In this document: in pieces, positions 25,427 through 34,418 of the stretch
How positions within the stretch are numbered: position 1 is the stretch's first letter
Layout of the letters: each line of letters begins with the position of its first letter
Source: Chthoniobacterales bacterium
GTDB lineage: Bacteria > Verrucomicrobiota > Verrucomicrobiia > Chthoniobacterales > UBA10450
Assembly (NCBI GenBank): GCA_035274845.1
Contig: DATENU010000007.1
Location: forward strand, 1-64,000
DNA length: 64,000 bases
Direction: 5' to 3'
Notes under the pieces: model-generated
Told to the model about the DNA's origin: nothing
What the model saw: only the letters and a program-made list of their open reading frames with translations
The model's database searches: none
Position numbers and translations under genes: made by a program

Positions 25427-26347
25427 CTACCGATCGAGGATGACGTTTTTCGCCATCGGATAGAGAACCGGGCAGCAGCCGATCGTTTCACAGAAGGCTT
25501 TGCTGAAGTGACTCAGGCTGGCGTAGCCCACTTCGGTAGCGGCCTCTGTGACATTGTATCGCCCGCTGCGCAGGAGCTCCGCGGCGCGTTCCATTCGGAG
25601 TTTCCGCAGATATTGCGGAATGGTCAGGCCGACTTCGCGGGAAAAGCTGCGGCTCAGGTAAAACGGGCTGCACCCCACTTCCCGTCCGAGCATTTCGAGG
25701 GTCGGCGGCTGGGCCAGATCGCGGGCCAGCAATTCCTTGGTTCGTTCGACGCGGTCCCGGGCCACCCGCTTTTGCCGCATGCAAAACAGCTCCGGGTCTT
25801 TCGGCGCGAACAGGAAATGCGACATCAGCTCCAGGGCTTTGCTTTGATACCAAAGAGCCTGGGCGGGCTTGGAAACCGGCGGCGTCAGCAGCGTGGAGAC
25901 GACCTGATGCTGCTCCGCCGTCATAGGCCGGGCGGAGGAAACAATCGGGCGTTCCTTTTCGGGGAAAATCGCGGCGCGCAGCTGAGGTTCCAGGTCGGCT
26001 TCGCAATCGGCAAGCTGACGTTGCAAATGGTCGTTGGAAAACTCGACGGTCACGAATTGATGATGATCGCGCGCCTGGCGCGAAGCCCGGAGCGGTTCGT
26101 CGGCGACCGCATAATAACCGGCACTGCTGGAAACGTAATCGGCCTCACGGCCCACGGCGCCACGTCCGGCGACGTTGAGACAAAACTCGAGGCTGCGCGG
26201 ACGGAAGCTCTGGCCCCAATCGAGCGAGCGCTCGGTCCGGAAATCGTGCCACTGGAGGCTTACCCCCAGCCGGTCGAAATCGCCCCAGAGCTGGCGCCAT
26301 CCCTGGGGGACGTCGCGCCACGCGATAGCTTCGTCGTTGCAAACCAT
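25427..26347 (-). CDS. AraC family transcriptional regulator
   Basis: 306 aa. The C-terminal ~100 residues form the double helix-turn-helix: LARDLAQPPTLEMLGREVG, SPFYLSRSFSREVGLTIPQYLRK and YNVTEAATEVGYASLSHFSKAF. The N-terminal ~190 residues resemble the sensing part of AraC proteins but have no assignable ligand. It is divergent from the lodA-like gene with a 200-nt intergenic region that would hold both promoters, so it is a good candidate regulator of that pair; this is inference from position. Confidence 0.88.
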   Translation of the reverse strand: MVCNDEAIAWRDVPQGWRQLWGDFDRLGVSLQWHDFRTERSLDWGQSFRPRSLEFCLNVAGRGAVGREADYVSSSAGYYAVADEPLRASRQARDHHQFVTVEFSNDHLQRQLADCEADLEPQLRAAIFPEKERPIVSSARPMTAEQHQVVSTLLTPPVSKPAQALWYQSKALELMSHFLFAPKDPELFCMRQKRVARDRVERTKELLARDLAQPPTLEMLGREVGCSPFYLSRSFSREVGLTIPQYLRKLRMERAAELLRSGRYNVTEAATEVGYASLSHFSKAFCETIGCCPVLYPMAKNVILDR

Positions 26348-26547
26348 GTGGGCCGACTTTACGGGCGCGGGGGGCGCGAATGCAAGTCGGGTTTGGCCTC
26401 CGGGAGCACAATGCGGTAATCGTTGCGGCTCCGATCAGGCATGAAATCGCCTTATTGATAACGTGACAAAACAATCCTGGCCGGGAACGAATATCAAGAA
26501 CTTGACACCGGACGTAGTCCGATCAGTCTAAACGAAAGGAATTCCCC

Positions 26548-28497
26548 TTGGCTGCGGATAAGACGATCGTTAGCGCGAAGATTCATCCCGGAATCGGTGT
26601 GGCGCGGGTGGGAAACAGCAAATCAGAATTTTTCGTGGGCCCGGAAGTTCCCCATCCGACCCCGGCTCCGCTCGACTATTACAAAGACGCCACAGGTGCG
26701 CTGAAACGTCAGGCCGCGAAATTTCGCATTTATGGCTACAATGCTGCCGGCGAAGTGATCGGCGAATTAAACGCTTCCAACGCCGAGATCGTGTGGACAG
26801 TTCACGTCGCCAACAAGAAGGCGGCCTGGTTCAACTTCGAAACGGCGATGGATATCCCCGAGGCTACGGCTTGTGTCCTGCGAAATGCCGGCGTGGTCGG
26901 AGAAAAGCGGAGCCAGTTAATCATCGATCCGGGCCCGCGATCAATTAAAGGAGAAAAGGGCGCCCCGGCGCAGAAGTTCGACACCGGCGAATTTTTTGGG
27001 ACGAAGGTTTACCTAGGCGAGTTGACCACCGATGAGCTAGGAAATCTGATTTTCCTCGGCGGGAGGGGCGAGTCCAACAGTCCGTTCCCAAATAATCCGC
27101 CTTATACGTTCGCCAATAATGACGGCTGGCATGACGACACCTCCGATGGGCCGGTTTCCGCGGAGGTTCGCGTCAAGGGCAAGTCAATCCCGGTGGATCC
27201 CGCCTGGGTCGTGACCGCGCCCCCTAATTACGCGCCGGAAATTGTCTCAGTCCAAACGATGTACGACTTGCTCTACGACACCTACCAGAAGGTTTGGATC
27301 AAGCCGGTCACCAAGCCCTCGTTCACCGAGCACATCTTTCCGATCTTGCAGCAGTTCTGTGATGCCCAATGGGTGAATTATGGCTTTCACGTTCAATTCG
27401 GCTGGCGATCACCCTACGATTTTCTGCAACCGGATTACTTCGACAAGCTCCATCGAGTGGTGTCGAACGATGGGCTGCCTGATTTGTTTCATGAAGTGCG
27501 GTTGCAATTGTTTAACATCTTCCGCGACCCGGCGTCTTCCGCTTTGAACGTTCTGGCCTGGCCCCAAATGTACGGGGATGCAGTGACAATTCCCGCCACT
27601 GGGCCGCGGTCTTTGCTGGCCCTGACCACGACCCAGTACCAATTCCTCCGACTCTGGGCCAGTGGCCAATTTGAGGATGATTGGCCCGCCGGTGGACCAA
27701 AATATCCCGGGAAGCTGGCTGAGGTCGAGCTGAGGGACCGGCCGGCGACGCTGGATAAAGCGGCTTTGTGGTTTTGTTTGGGAGGCCCGTTCCATCCTGG
27801 ATGCGAAATGACTTGGCCGATGAGACGGAGGACAATGTACTACGCGCCGTTTCGAGTTCGGCCCCGGGCCCCAAATCAATCCGAACCAGATTATGGCACG
27901 ACCTTGACGCCGGAGGTGGCCACGGGAGAGTTTGGCCCACTCTACGCGAACGGCCCGGGGGATCTCACGCGCTGGATGGCGGTGCCGTGGCAGACGGACA
28001 CGGCAAGCTGCCGGGCCGGATACGAGTCTGGCTACGATCCGTTTATCCCGACATTCTGGCCCGCACGCGTTCCCAATCATGTCCTGACGGAGGAGGCTTA
28101 CCAGCAGGTGATGAATAAGAAGCTGCCGCTGGAAAAACGTGTGCTGGCTTTCAACACGCGCGCGGTCTGGTACCGATTTCTGCTGGGAGGGACGCTGGCT
28201 CAGATCAAACAGATGATTTCCGATTTCGGAAAGCTCGGGGTGGTGGAGCGGCGGGCGGGGCCGAAGGACAAGCTCCCAGTTTTTCCACCCGACCTCTACG
28301 TCGAGTCTCAGACGGGATTTGCCCAAACAGTTTCGGCCGCCAGGAATCTGCGCGTGGGCCCGGCCGAGAAGGTCACCCGCCAGCAGAACCGACGAGCGCT
28401 TGCCGAGCGGGCTGAGGGAGCGATGCCCAGGGGGATCGAGGATTTTGCGAACCTCGCAAATCGCGCGAAATGGAAGACACCGGCGGACAGCCTCTGA
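26548..28497 (+). CDS. lodA: LodA/GoxA-like amino acid oxidase (CTQ quinoprotein)
   Basis: Relative of L-lysine 6-oxidase and glycine oxidase, which deaminate amino acids and release hydrogen peroxide (antibacterial in Marinomonas and relatives). 649 aa. N-terminus HPGIGVARVGNS is the family signature. The cofactor cysteine tryptophylquinone needs one Cys and one Trp: candidates are Cys419 in GGPFHPGCEMTWPMR and Trp481 in AVPWQTD, 62 residues apart, close to the spacing in LodA (Cys516/Trp581, 65). No signal peptide, as in LodA. The start is TTG 26548 with AAAGGA 7 nt upstream; no ATG fits. A TTGACA at 26502 may belong to its promoter. lodB-like gene follows. Confidence 0.88.
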   Translation: MAADKTIVSAKIHPGIGVARVGNSKSEFFVGPEVPHPTPAPLDYYKDATGALKRQAAKFRIYGYNAAGEVIGELNASNAEIVWTVHVANKKAAWFNFETAMDIPEATACVLRNAGVVGEKRSQLIIDPGPRSIKGEKGAPAQKFDTGEFFGTKVYLGELTTDELGNLIFLGGRGESNSPFPNNPPYTFANNDGWHDDTSDGPVSAEVRVKGKSIPVDPAWVVTAPPNYAPEIVSVQTMYDLLYDTYQKVWIKPVTKPSFTEHIFPILQQFCDAQWVNYGFHVQFGWRSPYDFLQPDYFDKLHRVVSNDGLPDLFHEVRLQLFNIFRDPASSALNVLAWPQMYGDAVTIPATGPRSLLALTTTQYQFLRLWASGQFEDDWPAGGPKYPGKLAEVELRDRPATLDKAALWFCLGGPFHPGCEMTWPMRRRTMYYAPFRVRPRAPNQSEPDYGTTLTPEVATGEFGPLYANGPGDLTRWMAVPWQTDTASCRAGYESGYDPFIPTFWPARVPNHVLTEEAYQQVMNKKLPLEKRVLAFNTRAVWYRFLLGGTLAQIKQMISDFGKLGVVERRAGPKDKLPVFPPDLYVESQTGFAQTVSAARNLRVGPAEKVTRQQNRRALAERAEGAMPRGIEDFANLANRAKWKTPADSL

Positions 28498-28560
28498 CTT
28501 CGCGAACGAGACGGCGCAGGCCCGGGAGATGCGTAGGCCCTTTGGTAGCTAGTCACTAAT

Positions 28561-29679
28561 ATGGCGCTGCCGCGCCGTATGTTTGATACGATTGTCGTGG
28601 GGGGCGGGCCAGCCGGTTCGGTGACGGCACTTGTCCTGGCCAGGGCCGGTGAGCGGGTCTTGTTACTTGAAGCAAAGTCCTGCCTCTCGTTTAAGGTTGG
28701 GGAGAGCTTGCCTCCGGCGATAAAGCCGCTTCTTCGTGATCTCGGCCTTTGGGATTCATTTGTCGCGGATGGCCATCTGGCTTGCTACGGGAATCAATCG
28801 GCGTGGAGCAGCTCGACGCTCCGGTCGACTGAGTTCATCAAAGATCCGCATGGTCACGGATGGCATCTCGACCGCCCTAGATTTGACGCAACGCTCAGGA
28901 ACGCGGCCCGGCACGCCGGCGTGTGCGTCCATGAAGAATCCAAGGTGGTGGAGGTGCGACGAGCCAGGAAGACATTTGAGGTGGAACTTGGGGCACACGG
29001 CAACGTGCGCGGCCGCTGGCTGGCCGATTGCACCGGACGCCTCAGCCTTGTGGCGCGCCAACAAGGTGTCCGCCGGGTCAAACACGACAGCCTGGTCGCA
29101 TTCGTTACTCTCTTCGCGACAAGGACGACCGAAAGCGAATTCGATTCAGACTCGGCTACGCTCGTTGAGTCCGCGCCTGAAGGCTGGTGGTATACCGCCC
29201 TGCTCCCATCCCGCAAAAGAGTTGTCGTTTACCATACCGATGCCGGCACCAGTTCCTCTTCCCTGGCCCGCACCATCTGCGGATATCGATCGCTCTTGCA
29301 CCGGACGAAACACATCCGCGCGAAAATCTCTCGTCACGGTTATGTGTTCCCGGGCCGACCGAAAGCCGCCGCGGCCAATAGCGCCCGGCTGGAAAAATTT
29401 CACGGAGATGATTGGATCGCGGCGGGCGATTCGGCCCTGTCGTTCGACCCCCTGTCCTCGCAGGGAATCCTGACCGCCATCTACGCTGGGCTCAAGGCCG
29501 GTCAGACGCTCATTGCACGCAAGGCCGGAGATGAAGGCGCGCTCGGCCGGTACGGCGAGCGGATGGAGTCAATCTACGCCGCCTACCTCGCTCAGCGACA
29601 CTCATTCTACGGTTATGAACAGCGATGGAGCGGAAAGGATTTTTGGAAAAGGCGCCACGACGGAACACTCCCGAAGTGA
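28561..29679 (+). CDS. lodB: LodB-like FAD-dependent maturation protein
   Basis: Flavoprotein of 372 aa related to tryptophan halogenases and the LodB/GoxB proteins that build the tryptophylquinone of LodA/GoxA. FAD-binding motif DTIVVGGGPAGSVTALVLARAGERVLLLE is present (GXGXXG), followed by FKVGESLPPAIKPLL, and the second flavin motif AAGDSALSFDPLSSQGI near residue 290. The halogenase Lys/WxWxIP motif is not seen, in keeping with a maturation role. ATG 28561 and ATG 28579 are both possible starts. 63 nt downstream of lodA on the same strand. Confidence 0.85.
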   Translation: MALPRRMFDTIVVGGGPAGSVTALVLARAGERVLLLEAKSCLSFKVGESLPPAIKPLLRDLGLWDSFVADGHLACYGNQSAWSSSTLRSTEFIKDPHGHGWHLDRPRFDATLRNAARHAGVCVHEESKVVEVRRARKTFEVELGAHGNVRGRWLADCTGRLSLVARQQGVRRVKHDSLVAFVTLFATRTTESEFDSDSATLVESAPEGWWYTALLPSRKRVVVYHTDAGTSSSSLARTICGYRSLLHRTKHIRAKISRHGYVFPGRPKAAAANSARLEKFHGDDWIAAGDSALSFDPLSSQGILTAIYAGLKAGQTLIARKAGDEGALGRYGERMESIYAAYLAQRHSFYGYEQRWSGKDFWKRRHDGTLPK

Positions 29680-29687
29680 CCTGTTCA

Positions 29688-30635
29688 TCACCGGGGCGGC
29701 CCGCGAAAATGCACGTCAGGTTTGACCTCTAGGAGCGCGGCACGATCCCAATGGCCGAGCGTCGAGGCCGCGTCGTACGCGCCGCGGGCAAAATCGAGCA
29801 GCGCCTGATCGGGCTCTGCAGCCTGCCGGACAGCCTCGTAGGGAAGGACGAATTCCTTGAGTTGCGCGTTAAAGCTCGCGGCCGCGGGTTTCACTTTCGC
29901 ATCAGAAAATCCGCTGGGTTCCGGGTAGGCGTAGGAATAAAAAATCGGATCAGGCATGGCTTCATTTCCCGGCCAGAACCCGAGGCTGCTTACTTCGTGC
30001 GAATAAGCCTCGCGCGTGATGGCGTCCGGCAAATGCGGGACGCCGCCGGGATGCTGGGGCGCGCGGCGGCCGGAGAACCGGGTGACGGCCAGGTCGAAGC
30101 TCCCCCAGAAAAAATGGACCGGGCTACATTTGCCGCAGAACTCCGCGCGAAATTCCTTAAAGACCCGGTCGCTCTGGAGAAGGACGCGCCAGAAGCGGTT
30201 CGCGTATTCCGCGTCGTAAGCGGCGTCCGTTTCGTTTTTCTCGAACGGGACCGCGGGGTCCACTTCATTCGGAGTGGTGTTGATCTCGACCGGCATTTCA
30301 AGATCGGCCAACGCGTTCATAACCTCACGATAAAACGCCGCGACTGAGAGCGGTCTCAACTTGATGACCCGAATTTCGCCGCCGCTGGTCAGGATTCGCA
30401 GTTGGTGGTCGATGAAATCGAAACGGATTTCAAATGTCGTCGTTCCGTGTGGGATCGGCGATGTCGTTAAGCCGCGCGAGGTAAGATAGAGGGTGACGTG
30501 CCAGGAATGATTCGTCCAGGGGGTGAGCGCGAGCCGGATCTTCCCGACGATCTGCGTCCACATGTGAAGAGTCCTGGCGGTCTCCTTCCACTCCGGGAGG
30601 GGAAGCGAAGGCCAGAGAGTTTCCGACGAGGCCAC
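29688..30635 (-). CDS. DUF5996 family protein
   Basis: 315 aa, cytoplasmic. The sequence fits the DUF5996 family of unknown function: LWPSLPLPEWKETARTLHMWTQIVGKIRLALTP at the start, NHSWHVTLYLTSRGLTTSPIP, then FSGRRAPQHPGGVPHLPDAITREAYSHEVSSLGFWPG split over the C-terminal half, with many conserved Trp/His/Asp residues. No transmembrane or signal segment. It is convergent with lodB (9 nt between stops) and lies 5 nt below the exported protein gene on the same strand, so the two are probably co-transcribed. Confidence 0.85.
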   Translation of the reverse strand: MASSETLWPSLPLPEWKETARTLHMWTQIVGKIRLALTPWTNHSWHVTLYLTSRGLTTSPIPHGTTTFEIRFDFIDHQLRILTSGGEIRVIKLRPLSVAAFYREVMNALADLEMPVEINTTPNEVDPAVPFEKNETDAAYDAEYANRFWRVLLQSDRVFKEFRAEFCGKCSPVHFFWGSFDLAVTRFSGRRAPQHPGGVPHLPDAITREAYSHEVSSLGFWPGNEAMPDPIFYSYAYPEPSGFSDAKVKPAAASFNAQLKEFVLPYEAVRQAAEPDQALLDFARGAYDAASTLGHWDRAALLEVKPDVHFRGPPR

Positions 30636-30640
30636 GAATT

Positions 30641-31375
30641 TTACCGGTTGAAGAAATCCACGAAGGAACGCCGGACCTTGTGAAATATTCGGGTCGCGTC
30701 GTGAGTTGTGCGGCGGAACATTCTCTTCACATCTTTCAATACGATGTTCTCGTCGGAATTTTCGTCCTCGTCCTGAACCTGATCATCCTCCGCCGGCGGC
30801 GGATTGTCGGCGGTGTCCGGGTTCACTTCCACCTGCTCCATGTTCCGGCCCTGATACATTCCCTCGACGCGGGTTACCCGGCCGTCGCTGGCGCGAATGT
30901 GGATCGTGCCCACCGGCCGGTTCCTCCGGTCGGCCAGGGCCACGACCCAGATCGGGTTTCCGCGATCGTCGGTCCGCAGCGTGTAACTGGTAAGCGAGAA
31001 GGTGACGTGCGATGTCTCCGCGGTATGGGCCGCAACCGAATACGCGCCGGTGGAATCAAGATTCAACTTCGAGGTGTTGATCGTCGCGCCCTGGGTGGAA
31101 CCGACGACCGAGCGGTTCGGCACGCGCTGCGAGACGACGCGATTGTCTTCCACCACGATCTCGCGCACGCCGTTAGCCGCGTTCTTGTCCTCGACCAAAA
31201 TCTTCCAGGACCGCGGTTGGGGATCGCCCTCCACGCCGTTGACCGAGACGACGCGATTAACCAGCCCGCGATTGAGCTGCGTGCCGATGACTCGCAACGC
31301 CTCGTAGGCGCTCGGGCTTTCCTGGGCCAAAACCGGTCCGGTCGCGAGGAGCAATGCGAGCAGCAATTTCCACAT
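30641..31375 (-). CDS. Exported protein of unknown function
   Basis: 244 aa. A clear signal peptide (MWKLLLALLLATGPVLAQE, cleavage after VLA) is followed by a beta-rich domain with repeated NRVVS-type strands and a TLRTDDRGNPIWVVALADRRNRPVGTIHI hairpin that resembles a small PepSY-like or lipocalin-like sheet. The last 70 residues are an acidic linker (EDDQVQDEDENSDEN) and a basic C-terminal helix (KRMFRRTTHDATRIFHKVRRSF). I recognise no family. Periplasmic by its signal peptide. Operon with DUF5996 downstream. Confidence 0.75.
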   Translation of the reverse strand: MWKLLLALLLATGPVLAQESPSAYEALRVIGTQLNRGLVNRVVSVNGVEGDPQPRSWKILVEDKNAANGVREIVVEDNRVVSQRVPNRSVVGSTQGATINTSKLNLDSTGAYSVAAHTAETSHVTFSLTSYTLRTDDRGNPIWVVALADRRNRPVGTIHIRASDGRVTRVEGMYQGRNMEQVEVNPDTADNPPPAEDDQVQDEDENSDENIVLKDVKRMFRRTTHDATRIFHKVRRSFVDFFNR

Positions 31376-31470
31376 GACGAAAGAGAGCTATGCTTGCGCC
31401 GGCTGTCCACCGGGTTTTCGGTAGGGAGTTTGAATAGGCGGCGGCATAGGTTCAGCGTTCACGCGGGTTA

Positions 31471-31881
31471 ATGAAAAAAACGAAGGTCGAATTTTCCAGC
31501 CACACCGGCAATCTGGCGCCGATGCGAAAATTCGTGCGCGGATTCCTGGACGCGTATCCGTTTTCCGAAAAGGAACGCATGCTCATGGTGCTGGGAGTAG
31601 ACGAAGCCTGCACCAATATTATTCGGCACGCTTATCAATTGCGGGACGATCAATTGATCTCGCTCTCCCTGGAAGGATTGCGCCATTGCATTCGAATGCG
31701 GTTGCGCGATTACGGGAAGCAAACCGAGGTCCATACCATGAAAGGCCGGGCGCACGATCTGATTCGACCGGGCGGTTTGGGCCTGCACCTGATCCGGAAC
31801 GCGTTCGACAAGGTGGATTACATTTTGAAGGCGCGGGGGACGGAGCTGGTGATGACGAAGAATCTGGGGAGGGCGGCGTGA
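31471..31881 (+). CDS. RsbW/SpoIIAB-like serine kinase ATPase
   Basis: 136 aa single HATPase_c domain. Seen: LGVDEACTNIIRHAY (the N-box with the Asn that binds Mg-ATP), DYGKQ (a weak G1 DXGXG), and GGLGLHLIRNAFDKVDY (G2-type G-x-G-L). Such small ATPases act as anti-sigma factors or as switch kinases for STAS-domain anti-anti-sigma proteins. No STAS partner lies beside it. The frame starts with MKKTKVEFSSHTGN; upstream is divergent to the exported protein gene. Confidence 0.85.
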   Translation: MKKTKVEFSSHTGNLAPMRKFVRGFLDAYPFSEKERMLMVLGVDEACTNIIRHAYQLRDDQLISLSLEGLRHCIRMRLRDYGKQTEVHTMKGRAHDLIRPGGLGLHLIRNAFDKVDYILKARGTELVMTKNLGRAA

Positions 31882-31898
31882 GGGTCGTGTCCCCCGTC

Positions 31899-31978
31899 TT
31901 CTGTAGCCGCTTCGCTGTGCGAAGCGAGACGCCGCTCACCGTCGATCTTGCGTCGCCCGCAGGGCGACGGCTACAGAA
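31899..31978. repeat. TGTAGC-type repeat with two inner hairpins
   Basis: Outer ends TTCTGTAGCCG and CGGCTACAGAA are inverse. Inside are GCTTCGCTGTGCGAAGC (31909-31925) and GTCGCCCGCAGGGCGAC (31953-31969), two further hairpins, so the unit could fold as a three-way or four-way structure. It lies between the ATPase gene and ruvB. Confidence 0.75.
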
Positions 31979-31992
31979 AAAGCTCTGAAACC

Positions 31993-32997
31993 ATGAAACC
32001 GCCTGAAACCGATCCCGCTTTCGAGATTTCGCTGCGGCCGCCGATGTTCAGCGAATTCACCGGCCAGGTGAAGGTTTGCGAGCGCCTGGAACTCCTGGTC
32101 GAAGCCGCGAAAAAGCGGGGCGACGTTCTCGAGCACATCCTGCTCAGCGGACCGCCCGGTCTCGGGAAAACCACGCTGGCGAACATCATCGCGAACGCCA
32201 TGGGGGTCAGCGTGAAAAACACGAGCGGGCCGGTGATCGAAAAGGCCGGAGAGCTGGCCGGTCTTTTGACGAGCCTCGAAAAAGGCGACGTCCTGTTCAT
32301 CGACGAGATCCATCGGCTTCAGCCAACGATCGAAGAATACCTTTATCCCGCGATGGAGGATTACCGGCTGGACATCATTATCGATCAAGGGCCCCAGGCG
32401 CGAAGTCTTCGCCTGCAATTGCCAAAGTTCACCCTGATCGGCGCCACCACCCGCGCGGGGATGGTGAGCGCGCCGTTGCGGTCGCGTTTCGGGATGACGG
32501 CGCGGCTCGACTATTATAGCGCGGACGAAATGCATAAGATCATCACGCGCAGCGCCGGGTTGCTCCGCGTGGAAATCGATTCCGCCGGCGCAGCCGAAAT
32601 CGCCAGCCGCACCCGCGGAACGCCGCGGACCGCCAACAATCTCCTCCGCTGGGTGCGCGACTACGTCCAGGTGAAGGCCGACGGAAAAATCACGGCCGAT
32701 CTGGCTGACAAAGCGTTGACCATGCTCGAAATCGACCGGGATGGGTTCGATCAGTGGGACAAACGGATCATTGAAACGTTGATCCACAAATTCAACGGCG
32801 GGCCGGTGGGATTGAGCTCGCTCGCGGTGGCCGTAGGCGAGGAGGCGGGAACACTCGAGGAAGTGAATGAGCCGTATCTGATTATGGAGGGATATATAAA
32901 GCGCACGCCGCAGGGACGGGTGGCGATGCCGAATGCGTACCGGAAGCTAGGGTTGAAAGTGCCGGTGGGGACGCAGGAAGAGTTGTTTGGAAAATGA
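31993..32997 (+). CDS. ruvB: Holliday junction branch migration helicase RuvB
   Basis: AAA+ motor of the RuvABC resolvasome, 334 aa. Walker [10 protein letters not shown] (~52-60), Walker [10 protein letters not shown], sensor 1 [10 protein letters not shown] and the arginine finger in [15 protein letters not shown] are visible; the C-terminal winged helix contains [11 protein letters not shown] and [20 protein letters not shown] 31993 (MKPPETDP) follows the hairpin repeat; the frame extends upstream through the repeat and is rejected as coding there. The stop codon lies inside the short direct repeat AAATGACGAAG (32991-33012). ruvA and ruvC are not adjacent. Confidence 0.96.
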   Translation: MKPPETDPAFEISLRPPMFSEFTGQVKVCERLELLVEAAKKRGDVLEHILLSGPPGLGKTTLANIIANAMGVSVKNTSGPVIEKAGELAGLLTSLEKGDVLFIDEIHRLQPTIEEYLYPAMEDYRLDIIIDQGPQARSLRLQLPKFTLIGATTRAGMVSAPLRSRFGMTARLDYYSADEMHKIITRSAGLLRVEIDSAGAAEIASRTRGTPRTANNLLRWVRDYVQVKADGKITADLADKALTMLEIDRDGFDQWDKRIIETLIHKFNGGPVGLSSLAVAVGEEAGTLEEVNEPYLIMEGYIKRTPQGRVAMPNAYRKLGLKVPVGTQEELFGK

Positions 32998-33041
32998 CGA
33001 AGAAATGACGAAGCGCCTCCGGCCCTCGCCCTTTTGATCCC

Positions 33042-34418
33042 GTGGAAAGCGACTTCTTCCAACAAGCGTCCAAGGTCTTCACCGTCGCCGAGCTCACCCG
33101 CCAGATCCGCGGGACGCTCGAGACAAAATTTGGCGCAGTCTGGGTGCAGGGAGAAGTCTCTAATCACAAACTGCATCCCTCAGGACATCGCTATTTCACC
33201 CTGAAGGACCAGCGCGCGGCCATCTCCTGCGTGATTTTTCGAAATACCCTGCCGCCCGGGGGGCCGCCCATCGCCGATGGCGCGCAGGTCCAGGTTTACG
33301 GGAACGTCTCTGTTTTCGAGGCGCGCGGCCAGTATCAGCTTAGCGTGCAAATCCTGCAGACGCGCGGGGCCGGTCTGCTTCAGGCAAAGTTCGAAGCACT
33401 CAAGCGCAAGCTGGAAGCGGAAGGCCTTTTTGATTCCGCCCGGAAACGCGCCCTGCCGAAATTCCCAAAACGCATTGGCATCGTCACCTCACCGACCGGC
33501 GCGGCGGTTCGCGATATCCTGAATGTGCTGCGCCGGCGGGCGCCAAATGTGGAAGTGCTCATCAGTCCAGTGCGCGTGCAGGGCATCGGCGCGGCGGCGG
33601 AAATCGCCACGGCTATTAAGGAGCTAAGCGCGCCGAACACCGCCTGGGCTCCAATAGATTTGATCGTCATTGCGCGTGGCGGCGGCAGCATAGAGGACCT
33701 GTGGGAGTTCAATGAGGAAATCGTCGCGCGCGCCATCTTCCACTCCCCTCTCCCGCTCGTGAGTGCGGTCGGTCATGAAATCGATTTCACCATCGGGGAT
33801 TTTGTCGCCGACCTTCGGGCGCCGACCCCGAGCGCGGCGGCGGAGCTGATTGTGGCCGACGCAGCCGAACTCGCGCGGCGGGTGAACGAGCTGGAGAATT
33901 GCCTGAAAAAATATCTGCGCAATTTCCTGCAACAAAGCCTGACGCGTCTGCGTTTTCTCTCCGAGCGGACGCTGGCCCGGGAGCTGACGCAGCGAATGCG
34001 CGACACCCAGCAGCAACTGGATCTCACCGCGGAGTCGCTCCGCCGCCGATCAAAACAATTTGTGGCGGACGCGCGGGCGGCCCTTGCCGGGCGCGCGCAG
34101 TCTTTGAAGTCGCACGATCCTAAAAGTGAGCTGGCGCTTCGGCGCAGCCACCTGACCGATCTGCATCGGCGTTTTGTCGCCCAGCCACGGCGCTTATGGG
34201 AAAGCGCCCAGCAACGCTTCCAGCGCGGCAAAGAAATTCTGCGTGTTCTTGGACCAGAAGCGACGCTTCGCCGCGGCTACAGCATCACCACGAACAGCAA
34301 AGGCCAGGTGATTCAAACCGTCGCGGCTGTGCGCGCAAAATCGAAAATTCGCACTCGGGTGGCGGACGGCGAATTTGAGTCGGAAGTTATTGGGCCTCCG
34401 GCCCCGCCAAAACCGTAG
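33042..34418 (+). CDS. xseA: Exodeoxyribonuclease VII large subunit
   Basis: Catalytic subunit of ExoVII, which degrades single-stranded DNA from both ends. 458 aa, start GTG 33042. The N-terminal OB fold (~1-105) has FTVAELTRQIRGTLE, VWVQGEVSNHK and YFTLKD. The central domain has GIVTSPTGAAVRDI, DLIVIARGGGSIEDLWEFN and SAVGHEIDFTI(G)DFVADLRAPTPSAAAE split by the family pattern. The long coiled coil (~280-400) and the C-terminal domain ending in LRRGYSITT complete the family. It follows ruvB by 44 nt. The small subunit xseB is not next to it. Confidence 0.95.
   Translation: MESDFFQQASKVFTVAELTRQIRGTLETKFGAVWVQGEVSNHKLHPSGHRYFTLKDQRAAISCVIFRNTLPPGGPPIADGAQVQVYGNVSVFEARGQYQLSVQILQTRGAGLLQAKFEALKRKLEAEGLFDSARKRALPKFPKRIGIVTSPTGAAVRDILNVLRRRAPNVEVLISPVRVQGIGAAAEIATAIKELSAPNTAWAPIDLIVIARGGGSIEDLWEFNEEIVARAIFHSPLPLVSAVGHEIDFTIGDFVADLRAPTPSAAAELIVADAAELARRVNELENCLKKYLRNFLQQSLTRLRFLSERTLARELTQRMRDTQQQLDLTAESLRRRSKQFVADARAALAGRAQSLKSHDPKSELALRRSHLTDLHRRFVAQPRRLWESAQQRFQRGKEILRVLGPEATLRRGYSITTNSKGQVIQTVAAVRAKSKIRTRVADGEFESEVIGPPAPPKP

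Noticed and set aside
26502-26532. Promoter TTGACA-TCTAAA for the lodA-like gene
   Set aside because: The spacing is 19 nt and the start would leave almost no leader; too weak to annotate as a feature.
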